A stretch of 64,000 nucleotides of DNA, from the NCBI GenBank assembly GCA_963841635.1, contig CAWJDO010000002.1, forward strand, positions 992,001 through 1,056,000. Reading direction: 5' to 3'. The stretch comes from DASWZN01 sp963841635 (GTDB taxonomy: Bacteria; Acidobacteriota; Terriglobia; Bryobacterales; Bryobacteraceae). The notes under the pieces were generated by a model. It saw nothing but the letters and a program-made list of their open reading frames with translations, was not told the origin of the DNA and made no database searches. Each line of letters begins with the position of its first letter. The stretch's first letter is position 1. Positions 1 to 8,491 of this stretch are shown here, in pieces. Position numbers and translations under genes: made by a program.

Positions 1-394
1 TGCCGCCGGGCTTGAGCTTGTCGCGCAACTGGTCGAGAACGGTAGCGAAGTCCGCTTGCGGGACGTGCTCGAACAGGTTGCTGGCGAAGACGAAGTCCAC
101 GCTGCGGGGAGCGATGGCCTGGAGATCGGTCACATCGCCGCAGTGGCCTTCGACGCCGGGCTCCAGATACTGCAGCATCCCTTCCCAGCGGTCCAGAGCG
201 ATGCGCCGCGCCGAGCGTATGTGGTTTATGAAATTGCCGTAGCCGGCGCCCAATTCGAGCACGCAGCCGTCCGGCGGAACCAGCCGCTGGAAGAACGCGC
301 CGCAGAGCGTCTTCCAGAGCACATCGCGCCGCGGGTCGTGGGCCAGGCGCGTCTCGTGGTAGCTGTTCAATCCCGGCACGTCCGGCCTCTCCAT
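1..394 (-). CDS. SAM-dependent class I methyltransferase, 3' end cut by window edge
   Basis: Reading leftwards from an ATG at 394, about 131 codons are open to the window edge, so the C-terminus is missing. The SAM-binding motif I reads VLELGAGYGNF near residue 48, followed by an acidic/strand region and FVFASNLFEHVP, the motif-IV region of class I methyltransferases, then LRDKLKPGG. The fold is therefore clear but the substrate is not. The start overlaps the last 28 bases of the upstream glycosyltransferase on the same strand, suggesting one transcript. Methyltransferases of this kind next to GT2 enzymes often act on sugars or lipid-linked glycans; that role is inference. Confidence 0.85.
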   Translation of the reverse strand, partial: MERPDVPGLNSYHETRLAHDPRRDVLWKTLCGAFFQRLVPPDGCVLELGAGYGNFINHIRSARRIALDRWEGMLQYLEPGVEGHCGDVTDLQAIAPRSVDFVFASNLFEHVPQADFATVLDQLRDKLKPGG

Positions 395-1386
395 CCCGCG
401 ACGATCCCCAGCATCATCGCCGCGCCCACCTTCAGGGCGCGCAGGTTATTGGTATTCCCGCCCTTGCTCACGCCCAATCGCTGGTGAAAGGTGACCGGGC
501 ATTCGACCGTCTCGAACCCGTTTCCGAGCGCCGTATCGAGAAAGTGCGCGTTGAATTCGAGATTGACGGCGGGGTTGAGCAGCGGCAAGAGACGCTCCAG
601 CGCGGAATTCCGGCACAGCTTGTAGGTGGTGCCCACATCGGTGAAGGTGCCGCGGCCCACGTGTTTGAACTCGAGCAGTTTGCCCACGAAGAAATTGCCA
701 TAGTACATGAACGTGGTCAACTGCGTGCGCGGCGCGCGAAGCTGCTCCACGATGCGCGTGCCGTTCACGATCTCCGCGTGGGGGATGTAGGCCAGGAACT
801 TCTCGATATCGTAGGCGCGAAACGTCATGTCGCCTTCGGCGAGCAGGGTGAGTTCCGTATCGCCGCAGCGCGCGCCTTCGGCCAGCGCCCGCCAGACCGC
901 GCGGCCATACCCCTGGCGGGATTCATGCACCACCACGGCGCCGGCCGCCGCGGCCGCCTCCGCGGTGCGGTCCGTACTGTTGTTATCGACGACGATCACC
1001 CGGCGGACGCGCGGATGAACGCGGAAGTCCTCGACCGCCAGCGCGATGCTCGGCTCGTCGTTGTAGGCGGTGAGGACCACGGTCAGGTCGGGATTCGCGG
1101 GCGGGTCCCAAACTACGTCCCGCTTCCTGCGCTTGGCCGGCAGCAGCACCGCGAATTCGAACAGCATCAGAAGCAGGCCGCCGGCCACGGGAACGCCGGT
1201 GTACCAGACTACGCGCTGCCACAGGCCCAGCAACCGGTTATGCGGATCGAAAAGGAGGGACAGCATGCGCCCCGTGACCGCCAACAGGTAAATGCCCAGG
1301 CCTGCCGACATCAGCAACACGCCATGGAGAAGGGCGGGGAACCGCGCCAGAAGACCAGAGTCGGGAGCCTTCGCCTGGGCGGACAT
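367..1386 (-). CDS. Membrane-anchored family 2 glycosyltransferase
   Basis: About 339 residues. Two hydrophobic helices at the N-terminus (roughly residues 20-37 and 60-85) precede a GT-A domain: LTVVLTAYNDEPSIALAVED opens the nucleotide-sugar fold, VIVVDNNSTDRT is the typical GT2 strand-turn with acidic residues, and LLAEGDMTF carries the metal-binding acidic triplet position. The family transfers a sugar from an activated donor to lipid or glycan acceptors at the inner face of the membrane. I chose the ATG at 1386, which has AGGAG about 13 bases upstream; an in-frame ATG at 1434 would add 16 residues. The 3' end overlaps the following methyltransferase. Substrate unknown. Confidence 0.85.
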   Translation of the reverse strand: MSAQAKAPDSGLLARFPALLHGVLLMSAGLGIYLLAVTGRMLSLLFDPHNRLLGLWQRVVWYTGVPVAGGLLLMLFEFAVLLPAKRRKRDVVWDPPANPDLTVVLTAYNDEPSIALAVEDFRVHPRVRRVIVVDNNSTDRTAEAAAAAGAVVVHESRQGYGRAVWRALAEGARCGDTELTLLAEGDMTFRAYDIEKFLAYIPHAEIVNGTRIVEQLRAPRTQLTTFMYYGNFFVGKLLEFKHVGRGTFTDVGTTYKLCRNSALERLLPLLNPAVNLEFNAHFLDTALGNGFETVECPVTFHQRLGVSKGGNTNNLRALKVGAAMMLGIVAGWRGRTCRD

Positions 1387-1587
1387 ATTCCGGGAAAGAC
1401 TCCTCAATATAGCACCGATGTCGCCGGGCGCCATGACGGCATCGAATACCTGGCCGGTTCGCCCGACTTCGATCCGAACGTCGTCACGCTGAAGGGCAAT
1501 CGGACCGCTATCGAGCGCGTGAAACCGTAGAAGTCCCGACCGCTGCCTCTGCTAGACTGTGGGCAACGCTCACTCGGGGAGGCGCCC

Positions 1588-2175
1588 ATGAACTTCATGC
1601 ACCGGCGGCTGTGCCGCTCCGCTCGCTGGAGGCAGACGGTCGCGGATTACATCCTGCCCTGGACCCTGGAAGGCGTCGAGCTCGGATCGAATGTGCTCGA
1701 AGTCGGCCCCGGGCCCGGCGTCACCACGGACCTGCTCTCGCCGCGCGTGTCGAGTCTCACCTGCGTGGAAATCGACCATCGCATGGCCGAATCGCTTTCG
1801 TACCGCACGGCCGGGCGGAACGTGACCGTTCTTTGCGAGGACGCCACCAGCATGTCACTGCCCGAGGCGAGCTTCGACGGCGCCGTCTGCTTTACCATGC
1901 TCCATCACGTGCCCTCTCCGGCGCTGCAGGATCGCCTGCTCGCGGAGGTTGCCCGCGTACTTCGGCCCGGCGCCGTGTTCGCAGGCACGGACAGCCTCTA
2001 CAGCTTCCCGTTCCGCCTGCTCCACCTGTTCGACACCATGGTTCCCGTCGATCCGGGCGGTTTTTCGACGCGGCTGGAGGCTGCCGGCTTCACGGAGGTT
2101 CGGGTGGACACCAATCCATACGCCTTCCGCTTCCGCGCCCGCCGTCCGGGGCCCGCTACCGGGCTTCGAGCGTGA
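1588..2175 (+). CDS. Class I SAM-dependent methyltransferase
   Basis: 195 residues, starting at an ATG with GGGGAGG just upstream. Motif I is NVLEVGPGPGVTTDLL (about residues 39-54), the acidic end of strand 2 is VEID, motif II is CEDATSM, and SFDGAVCFTMLHHVP is the motif IV region with the aromatic/His pair seen in UbiE/COQ5-like enzymes. LRPGAVF follows as expected. This is a short, complete Methyltransf_11/25-type domain. It lies divergent from the GT2 gene and convergent with the downstream TPR gene, overlapping it by 20 bases at the 3' ends. The substrate cannot be told. Confidence 0.85.
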   Translation: MNFMHRRLCRSARWRQTVADYILPWTLEGVELGSNVLEVGPGPGVTTDLLSPRVSSLTCVEIDHRMAESLSYRTAGRNVTVLCEDATSMSLPEASFDGAVCFTMLHHVPSPALQDRLLAEVARVLRPGAVFAGTDSLYSFPFRLLHLFDTMVPVDPGGFSTRLEAAGFTEVRVDTNPYAFRFRARRPGPATGLRA

Positions 2176-3355
2176 GGCGGCGCAGCCAGAAGAAACCCTC
2201 CGTCCGCGTCGTCCCGGGCGCGCGCTCGTAAGCCAGCGCCAGGGGCGCCACCGTGCCGCCGGCCGGAGTGCGGAACTCGAACGCGGCCGCGCTCCAGGCA
2301 TCGCTCGCGGGCGCCGTCCACTCCGCCCCGGTGGTGCGCCAGCGCAAGCCGGTGTCCGCTGGCATCCCCTGGCTGCGGTACTCGAAGCGAAGACGCCAGC
2401 GGCGGCCGGGGCCCAGGGGGACGCGCTGGAGCATGAGCATGCAGCTTTCCGGCTGATCGCCCGAGAACGAAAACCGCACGCCGTCCGCGGCCGGCCGCCA
2501 GGCCGTCCCGACTCCGGCGACGCCCTGTGGCCGCCAATCGAAACCCCGGCTGAGAGGTTCGCGGGCGAAGTCGCCGTTGGTCAGGTGCGGCCCGCGCTCC
2601 GGGTCAAGCGGCGGCGTGGGGATCCAGCGCGCCGCGGCCAGCCGGTTCCAGAGGCGCAGCGCCGCCTCCGGCCGGCCGGCGTTCAGGAAGCGGTCGCAGT
2701 AGACCAGAGCGGCTCCGGTTGCGTCCTTCCCGGCGGTGTCCAACAGCCTGCCGGCTGCCACCTCGGCGGCACCGAGGCGGTCATGATCCAGGAGCAGGGA
2801 AACGTAGCTTTCGAGAACCGGCGGGCGATCCGTCAGGGCCGCCAATGCCTCCGGCGCATCCCCGGCCACGTTCCAGGCGAGCCGCGCCAGTGGCAGCGGG
2901 TCGCCGTAGGACATCCGCGCCGCCTCGCGCAGCCAGGGCAGGCAGCTCTCGCGGTTATTGGCGCGGAAGTAGAAGTTGGCCAGCGACCAGCGGGGTTCAT
3001 AGGTCTTGTCCACACGGGCGGCCTCTAGCAGGAAGCGTGCGGCGCGGGTTCGATCCCCTTGAAGTTCCGCATCCAGGCCGAGCGCGATCCACGCCTGCGC
3101 GTTGTACGGGCTGGCGTTGACGGCCTGCTCGAGAGCCGGGCTCCGGTCCGCGCCTCCGAGCGATGCGACCGCGGCATAGTTTCGAGTGTCTCCGGGCGCC
3201 AGGCGGATCGCCGTCTCGACGGCCTCGCGGCTTCCGGCGCGTGACAGGCGGTCTTCCCAGCCCAGCACCGCGGTCCCAGCCAGGCACAGGAGCAGGATGG
3301 CCAGGGCGATGGCGGCCGGGATGCGGCACTCCAATAGACGCATCAACCATCCCAT
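2156..3355 (-). CDS. Membrane-anchored TPR protein with C-terminal beta domain
   Basis: 399 residues from an ATG at 3355, which has GGAGG 8 bases upstream; the frame stays open further upstream without good start signals. One transmembrane helix lies near residues 12-32 (AIALAILLLCLAGTAVLGW). Residues about 40-250 are helical repeats resembling TPRs (AWIALGLDAELQGDRTRAAR, then ALRLWNRL). The last ~150 residues look like a beta-rich carbohydrate-binding-like module (LTNGDFAREPLSRGFDW, then MLMLQRVPLGPGRRWRLRFEY), a pattern often found after TPRs in acidobacterial and proteobacterial exopolysaccharide or O-antigen regions. I infer an envelope role; function is otherwise unknown. A divergent promoter region separates it from the FecR-like gene. 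Confidence 0.7.
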   Translation of the reverse strand: MGWLMRLLECRIPAAIALAILLLCLAGTAVLGWEDRLSRAGSREAVETAIRLAPGDTRNYAAVASLGGADRSPALEQAVNASPYNAQAWIALGLDAELQGDRTRAARFLLEAARVDKTYEPRWSLANFYFRANNRESCLPWLREAARMSYGDPLPLARLAWNVAGDAPEALAALTDRPPVLESYVSLLLDHDRLGAAEVAAGRLLDTAGKDATGAALVYCDRFLNAGRPEAALRLWNRLAAARWIPTPPLDPERGPHLTNGDFAREPLSRGFDWRPQGVAGVGTAWRPAADGVRFSFSGDQPESCMLMLQRVPLGPGRRWRLRFEYRSQGMPADTGLRWRTTGAEWTAPASDAWSAAAFEFRTPAGGTVAPLALAYERAPGTTRTEGFFWLRRLTLEAR

Positions 3356-3522
3356 CGGGAGAACCTCCGCGCCATCCAGCCCGGTGTTTTCCCTTAGGCG
3401 GGGGCCGGTCTTTGCCCTAGCACCCTCAACCTTCGAGGCCCCCTTACCGATGCTGCATATAGAGGCCGCACAAGGCCAGCCACTCCCGTGAGGAGCAGGC
3501 GATGCTTTTGGAGGAGAATAGA

Positions 3523-4395
3523 ATGCTTTCAAGATCGGCAGTTCTTATCGCGCTGGCCGTAGCCGTAGTCCTGGGAGCGGCCTGGGCGGCTGCACCCGCC
3601 ATCGGAGTCGCGACCACCAGCGGAGATTTCCGGATTGACCGGGCCAGCGTGTCCGGCAACGCGACGATCCTCGATGGAAGCCTTGTCGAGACGGGGCGGA
3701 CCGCATCGGAATTGCGCCTTTACGAAGGGACCGGGATGCGGCTGGCGGGAGACTCGCGCGCGAAGGTGTTCCAGAACCGGCTGGTTCTCGAGCAGGGAGC
3801 GGCGCAGGTGGACTCCCGGCAAGGGTATGCGATCGACGCCGCGGGCTTACAGGTGCAGGCGGCGCCCCGCTCGGCGGCGCGCATCGGCCTGGCGGGCGGA
3901 GGGCGCGTCGAGGTTTCGGCCCTGTCTGGGGCCGTGCAGGTGAAGAACCAGACGGGCGTCCTGCTGGCCCGGGTCCTGCCTGGCCAGGCGCTGGCCTTCA
4001 CTTTACAGGCGTCGGGGGCGGCCCCGGCCGAGAAGCTGACGGGCGTCCTGAGCGAGAGCAACGGACACTACTTTCTTACCGACCAGACGGCGGGGGTCCG
4101 GGTCGAGCTGGTTGGTACCGACCTCGGCAAGATGGTCGGCAAGCTGGTCGAGGTCAGTGGGACGCTCGATACGGGCGCCACAGCCGCGCCATCGGCCGCC
4201 CATGTGGTCAACGTGATCGCCATCAGGGTCGTCGCCCAGGCATCCAAGGCGGTCGCTGCCGCGGGCGCCGGGGCCAAGGCCGGATCGTTCTTTGGCTCGC
4301 ACGCCGTGATCATCGCCGGAGTAGCCGTGGCCGCCGTGGCCGCGCCAGCCGCCATCGCGCTGACCTCATCGGATACTCCCAGCGTCAGCCGGTAG
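3523..4395 (+). CDS. Secreted FecR-like protein with C-terminal membrane segment
   Basis: 290 residues from the ATG at 3523, preceded by GGAGGAGAATAGA; an earlier in-frame ATG at 3502 lacks a site. Residues 1-25 are a signal peptide or anchor. Then VATTSGDFRIDRASVSGNAT, LVETGRTASELRLYEGTGM and RLVLEQGAAQVD follow the layout of FecR-type beta domains (signal-transducing periplasmic domain). Around residue 165 begins a second small beta domain (GVLSESNGHYFLTDQTAGVR) resembling DUF5818-like acidobacterial repeats. A hydrophobic stretch near residues 256-275 could anchor the C-terminus. No sigma factor or TonB receptor is adjacent, so a classic FecIR role is not supported. Confidence 0.65.
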   Translation: MLSRSAVLIALAVAVVLGAAWAAAPAIGVATTSGDFRIDRASVSGNATILDGSLVETGRTASELRLYEGTGMRLAGDSRAKVFQNRLVLEQGAAQVDSRQGYAIDAAGLQVQAAPRSAARIGLAGGGRVEVSALSGAVQVKNQTGVLLARVLPGQALAFTLQASGAAPAEKLTGVLSESNGHYFLTDQTAGVRVELVGTDLGKMVGKLVEVSGTLDTGATAAPSAAHVVNVIAIRVVAQASKAVAAAGAGAKAGSFFGSHAVIIAGVAVAAVAAPAAIALTSSDTPSVSR

Positions 4396-4614
4396 CCAGA
4401 CTTACCATGTGGCGCACGCCTTCGGCGTGCCGTGTCCCGACCACCGGGATCCACGTTGAGAACGTGCGCCACATACACTCCCTCCTTCGCCCCATCGGTT
4501 CCCTGCCAGACTTACCATGTGGCGCACGCTTTCGGCGTGCCGCGTCCCGACCACCGGGATCCACATTGAGAACGTGCGCCACATACACTCCCTCCTCCGC
4601 TCCATCGGTTCCTT
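4395..4614. repeat. Two tandem copies of a 110-bp palindromic element
   Basis: Two almost identical units start at 4395 and 4505. Each contains TGTGGCGCACG near its left end and the exact complement CGTGCGCCACA about 45 bases later, plus an inner hairpin GCACGCC-TTC-GGCGTGC (CTTTC in the second copy). The unit therefore folds as a nested hairpin. It sits directly after the FecR-like stop codon, so it could end transcription or be a REP/MITE-like element. Confidence 0.85.
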
Positions 4615-4759
4615 CCAACCCTTCCCGCTCCAAGGACTTATACCCTCATTTGAGGGTTTCCCTCAGCCTTCCTCTGTGCTATAGTATGGGAACTGCCCGT
4701 TGGTTTTCTTAACGCGACTTAATGTTCGCTCTGGTTCGATTCTCTGCGAGGTGTACCGA

Positions 4760-5302
4760 TTGAGACAACTGCTTATTTGCGCGGGACTCCTTGGGCTGCC
4801 GGCTATGCCGAACCTTGCCCAACAGCCCCACCAGCAGTCCGTCCCCAGGAACGACCCGCGGCTTCCTCTGTTGCAGTCCTTCTTCAAGGACGCGCACAGT
4901 CCCCTACATGCCCTAGCGGTGGATTTTCTGGATGCGGCGGATCACAACGGCCTGGACTGGCGTCTGCTCCCCAGCATTTCGCTGGTGGAAACCGGTTGCG
5001 GCAGAACCGCGGTCGGGAAGAACATCTTCGGGTGGGACTCGGGACGAAAAGAGTTCGCCTCGTTCCGTGAGGCGATCCACTGGGTCGCCTCGCGGCTAGG
5101 AAACTCCAAGTTGTACCGTGGCAAAGATTTGGTCCACATCCTCGCCACCTATAACGCGAGACCCGAGTATACAGGCCTCGTCCGCTCCGTGATGAACCAA
5201 CTCGGCCCCTCTGGGCAGGCGCACTCTCGGCTCGTGGCCGAGGCCAACCTCAGCCAAGTGACTTCATCGCCAGATATAAACCGCCCAGAACCAATACAGT
5301 AG
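4760..5302 (+). CDS. Secreted lysozyme/glucosaminidase-like protein
   Basis: 180 residues. I place the start at the TTG at 4760, which follows GAGGTG at a good distance and opens a signal peptide (LRQLLICAGLLGLPAMPNLAQ); the upstream in-frame ATG at 4700 gives a polar leader. The mature domain has VDFLDAADHNGLDWRLLPSI followed by SLVETGCGRTAVGKNIFGW, matching the lysozyme-like glucosaminidase fold, where the Glu of the SxxETGxG stretch is the likely catalytic acid, and ILATYNARPEY with the aromatic-Asn pair near the end. It probably cleaves or binds peptidoglycan. It converges with, and overlaps by 53 bases, a small membrane-protein gene on the other strand. Confidence 0.7.
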   Translation: MRQLLICAGLLGLPAMPNLAQQPHQQSVPRNDPRLPLLQSFFKDAHSPLHALAVDFLDAADHNGLDWRLLPSISLVETGCGRTAVGKNIFGWDSGRKEFASFREAIHWVASRLGNSKLYRGKDLVHILATYNARPEYTGLVRSVMNQLGPSGQAHSRLVAEANLSQVTSSPDINRPEPIQ

Positions 5303-5396
5303 CCAGGATTCCGACAGCCCACGGCACCAACCGCGACGCCGTCGAAGAAGACGCGTGGTCGTCCTGCTTCATCGTATCGTCCAGAGTGTCAAACAT
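5250..5396 (-). CDS. Small single-pass membrane protein (48 residues)
   Basis: The frame runs from an ATG at 5396 to a TGA at 5250. GGAGG lies 9 bases upstream of the ATG (GGAGGAAATGGGCCATG). The product begins with a polar, acidic stretch (MFDTLDDTMKQDDHASSS) and then has one hydrophobic helix (LVPWAVGILATVLVLGGLYLA), ending in a short basic tail. This is the layout of a real small membrane protein rather than a chance frame. It overlaps the 3' end of the convergent lysozyme-like gene by 53 bases. A strong hairpin lies in its probable leader. Function unknown. Confidence 0.6.
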   Translation of the reverse strand: MFDTLDDTMKQDDHASSSTASRLVPWAVGILATVLVLGGLYLAMKSLG

Positions 5397-5415
5397 GGCC
5401 CATTTCCTCCCAAAC

Positions 5416-5453
5416 CCAGTCAACCGGCTCCCCGGGGGTCCCGGCTGACTTGG
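5416..5453 (-). promoter_or_regulatory. Hairpin in the leader of the 48-residue membrane protein gene
   Basis: Arms at 5416-5427 and 5441-5453 (CCAGTCAACCGG / CCGGCTGACTTGG) pair with one bulge and one mismatch around a loop that includes CCCCGGGG. It ends about 20 bases before the start codon on the minus strand. I could not match it to a known riboswitch class. Confidence 0.35.
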
Positions 5454-5575
5454 TACTGCGACATCATTCTAGACCTAATTCAGACCGCGGGCACGCAAAA
5501 ATTCTTAGTTTGGTACCGGGACCGGAGGAACTTCCGTCCTAGCCACCTTGAGCCTGAAACGAAAGGGCTTATGGC

Positions 5576-6832
5576 TTACTCCTGCCTGCGCTCCATGGCC
5601 CGTTCAATCTCGACCGGTTCCCGCGGCAAGGCGGCGCTCAGATTTCGGCACCCATCTTCGGTTACCAGCAGCGTGTCCTCGATGCGAATCCCGATCTTTT
5701 CCCCGGAAATGTACAACCCCGGTTCGATGGTGATCACCATTCCGGCCTGCAGGGGTTCGGTCGAGGACGCGGGCGGGTCGTCATGCACGGCGAGTCCGAC
5801 TCCGTGGGAAACCCTGTGCGTCAGATAGCGGCCCAGCGGGCCTCCTTCGAGGTCCCGCCCATGGCCATCGAGGTAGTTGCGCACAATCTGGTTGAGTTGC
5901 GGCAGTGTGACGCCGGGCTTCACCGCGGCGATCGCCGCCTTCTGCGCGCCCAGTACGATTTGGTACAGTTCCCGCTGCCGCGGGGCGAACTTGCCGCTCA
6001 CCGGGACGGTGCGCGTGATGTCGGTCGCGTATCCCGCGCACTCCGAGCCCAGGTCCATCAGCACCAGCTCTCCAGCCTGCATCCGCCGCGCGTTTTCGGA
6101 ATAGTGGAGCGTCGTGGCGTTGGGCCCCGAGGCCACGATGGGAGGATAGGCGTCGCCCTCGCAGCCGCGCTCCAGCATCAGAGAGGTGGTCGTCGCGGCC
6201 ACCTGGTATTCGAACAGGCCCGGGGCGATGCGCCGCCACGCCGCCAGGTGCGCTTCGACGCCCACGTCCGTGCTTCTTTGGATCGCCTCGATCTCCGCCG
6301 CCGACTTCTTCGCCCTCAGCGGCCCCAGCCTGCTGTCGGCGTCGGTCAGTTCGCGCAGCGGCGCGAGGCTCTTGAGGCGTGCCGCGTAGGGCTCGCGCAA
6401 GAGCGCGGCGATGCTCACGCTCGACTCGAGCGCCTTGGCGAGTTGCGATTCGAACTGCTCCACCGGAAGCACGTCCTCGAATCCGGTGACCGCGCGGATA
6501 TCCGCATCGCTCGCCGCGGGCCGCGGCCCGGTGTACTTTTCGCGGTCCGGATTGTGGCCCGGCAGGAACAGGATCTCGCGGGCCGGCGAGAGCAGCAGGA
6601 TCGCGCCCGGCATGGTCCAGCCGGTGAGGTAGCGGAAGTTCGGCTCCTGGATCACTGCCGGCGAGTGCTCCTCCATCTCCGCCGCCGTCCGGCCGAACAG
6701 CACCAGCACGGCGCCCTCGAGCGATTTGCGCGCGCTCGCGCGGCGCGACTGGTACTCCTGCCGTGGAATCTGGGCGAAGAGCGCGCAGGCCGCCAAAGCG
6801 ACCCCCGCCACCGCGCCTCGGATGTGGTTCAT
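5576..6832 (-). CDS. Secreted Xaa-Pro aminopeptidase (M24B, aminopeptidase P)
   Basis: 418 residues from the ATG at 6832. A signal peptide (MNHIRGAVAGVALAACALFA) precedes an aminopeptidase P N-terminal domain (EEHSPAVIQEPNFRYLTGW) and the pita-bread catalytic domain. The five metal ligands can be placed: Asp in LVLMDLGSE, Asp in YATDITRTV, His in SHGVGLAVHD, Glu in ITIEPGLY and Glu in GIRIEDTLLV. The substrate-binding His motif HGVGLAVHD is intact. It removes N-terminal residues preceding proline, here in the periplasm or outside. It lies alone between the small membrane protein and the DUF2971 gene. An upstream extension to 6940 is open but lacks a plausible start. Confidence 0.93.
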   Translation of the reverse strand: MNHIRGAVAGVALAACALFAQIPRQEYQSRRASARKSLEGAVLVLFGRTAAEMEEHSPAVIQEPNFRYLTGWTMPGAILLLSPAREILFLPGHNPDREKYTGPRPAASDADIRAVTGFEDVLPVEQFESQLAKALESSVSIAALLREPYAARLKSLAPLRELTDADSRLGPLRAKKSAAEIEAIQRSTDVGVEAHLAAWRRIAPGLFEYQVAATTTSLMLERGCEGDAYPPIVASGPNATTLHYSENARRMQAGELVLMDLGSECAGYATDITRTVPVSGKFAPRQRELYQIVLGAQKAAIAAVKPGVTLPQLNQIVRNYLDGHGRDLEGGPLGRYLTHRVSHGVGLAVHDDPPASSTEPLQAGMVITIEPGLYISGEKIGIRIEDTLLVTEDGCRNLSAALPREPVEIERAMERRQE

Positions 6833-7073
6833 GACTGACAGTATAGTCAGCGAGCACCGTTCGAGCGATGAAGGCCTCTGTTTCGCGGCCCGTCCGAAAA
6901 ACACGCTGGGCGCGACGACCCAGCCGATTACGGTCGCCAAGCCGACTTCGCGTTCCTAATCCGGTCAACTTCGTCGAACGTTTCGGGCCAATCAACGAGT
7001 CGGGGACTTCTCGCTCATGTGGCCTGGGAGAAATGGTGATCATCTCGGCACACCCTTACGGGCCGCACAGCGG

Positions 7074-7751
7074 CTACGAGTGCCTGGTTCTACCCGCCCC
7101 GTGGCACGTCGCGCAGACACTATAAGGGTATACTCCGTGTCGCATACATCTCGCCCCGAGATCGATCTCAGACTTCCAGACAGTGAAGTTGCAGTCGGGT
7201 ATCTCCAATGCGGCATATTCGAGGACCAAGGTGATGTTGGGGCTCGTCATCTCCGCGCCGACGATGACCTCGCGTATCTCGGGACCGAGAAGACCGACGT
7301 CGTGTGACTCTCGCGGTTTCATGATCCGAACGCAACGCCACTCATCCTCATACGACCACCCCTTCTCCTTGTAGAAGCAGTATTCGCGCGATGTTCTGCT
7401 GATGCCCTGCGGTGGGGTCTCGTATCGAACATTCTCAAGTATCCCGTCACCATCCGAGAACAGCGCTGCGAGCGGATCGAACCCTACGACAAATCCGGTG
7501 TGGCGTGCTGCGTAATGAACCCACATCAGCTGATTATCGGGGTCCTCGGTGAGGCAGAAGATACCGAGCCTCTGACGAAAGCGGGAGCGCCGCAGCGAAG
7601 CCGTGCTGCTGTTGTCAGCGCCCCCAACGCTGTCGAAACGGTCGCTGAAGTCGTCGGGTATCGTGAACCGGACGGACAGCGTTTCGAAGAAGTCGAGCCG
7701 TTCCGGAGGGTAGTACTTATAGAGCATTGCCGGCGTAGCGCGGGTTGGCAT
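7074..7751 (-). CDS. DUF2971 family protein
   Basis: 225 residues. The DUF2971 landmarks are present: LYKYYPPERLDFFETLSVRF at the N-terminus, IPDDFSDRFDS (the usual 'P..FNDPFD' site), FCLTEDPDNQLMWVHYA, GFVVGFD, and KGWSYEDEWRCV. The biochemical function of this family is unknown, though members often lie in defence and other accessory regions. The gene looks less GC-rich than its neighbours, which could mean recent transfer (judged by eye). The C-terminal end carries an unusual CATCHGAG stretch, reminiscent of a CxxCxGxG zinc site, seen only once here. No partner gene is evident. Confidence 0.8.
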   Translation of the reverse strand: MPTRATPAMLYKYYPPERLDFFETLSVRFTIPDDFSDRFDSVGGADNSSTASLRRSRFRQRLGIFCLTEDPDNQLMWVHYAARHTGFVVGFDPLAALFSDGDGILENVRYETPPQGISRTSREYCFYKEKGWSYEDEWRCVRIMKPRESHDVGLLGPEIREVIVGAEMTSPNITLVLEYAALEIPDCNFTVWKSEIDLGARCMRHGVYPYSVCATCHGAGRTRHS

Positions 7752-8254
7752 GGATTTCCCTTTTTCAGACTATTGTATCCGGCGGCCCTGCCCAGCGCGC
7801 CCATCATATGCCTGACCCAACAGCGTTCCAGTTCAATTCAACTATGCCCGACCGCTCGATCGAGTGGAGCGGATGAATGTGCCGGTTGATCGCCCTTTTC
7901 GCCCGCCGCCATCTGGCCGCTTAACCCCCAACCCACCGCCATGCGCCGCTACGCGCCCCCCAAGTCCCCTTGGAAGAAATGCGCTGGTGCGTTGCCTCCA
8001 ACGCCGTTCCGGGCCAATCTCAACATGGGGGACAACCGTCAACTTGGATTGGCGGGAAGTCCAAATTTGCCGCGTCCCTCCTTGACCGCAGAGCGATCAA
8101 CGCCGGGTTCTAGGGACGAGGTGGCCTGCTTCGGGTGCGGCGAGCCCGCGTTCATCGGCGGGCCCGCGGCGCGGCAGCGCTGGCCGCTCCGCGGAGCGAA
8201 GCGCTTGGACTGCGCCGGCTTGTAACCCCCGTTCACGAGCGGTATGATGCTGGT
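7752..8254. other. Intergenic region without a convincing gene
   Basis: About 500 bases between the DUF2971 gene and the toxin-antitoxin pair. Short frames exist on both strands but are rich in Pro, Arg and Gly and show no recognisable domain or good start signal. I see no RNA gene here. Confidence 0.6.
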
Positions 8255-8491
8255 ATGACCAGGGCGAAGATCGCTATCAGCTTGCCCAAGGATCAACTGG
8301 CGAGAGTCCACAGGGAGATCCGAGCCGGACGAGCAGAGTCGGTTTCGGGTTACATTGCCCGGGTCCTGACGGAACACGAGAAGCGTGAGTCTCTCCGGGC
8401 ACTGGTGCGGGATCTGATCGAACAATATGGTGAGCCGGCTACAAAGGACATCAAATGGGCAGAACGCGCACTCGCACCGCGGCAGGGATAG
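8255..8491 (+). CDS. Ribbon-helix-helix antitoxin of a VapBC-like pair
   Basis: 78 residues from the ATG at 8255; a longer frame upstream is arginine-rich and unlikely. The N-terminal part (AKIAISLPKDQLARVHREI, then SVSGYIARVLTEHE) matches a ribbon-helix-helix DNA-binding domain: one beta strand and two helices, dimerising on operator DNA. The acidic/amphipathic C-terminus (LRDLIEQYGEPATKDIKWAE-type) is the usual toxin-binding tail. Its 3' end overlaps the PIN-domain gene by 37 bases, so the two are translated together. The expected role is to neutralise the PIN nuclease and repress its own promoter. Confidence 0.8.
   Translation: MTRAKIAISLPKDQLARVHREIRAGRAESVSGYIARVLTEHEKRESLRALVRDLIEQYGEPATKDIKWAERALAPRQG

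Noticed and set aside
5416..5453. Cyclic-di-GMP (GEMM) riboswitch before the small membrane protein
   Set aside because: The hairpin is strong, but the GEMM core (GGGCAAACC and GGACGCAAAGCC-like elements) is missing.
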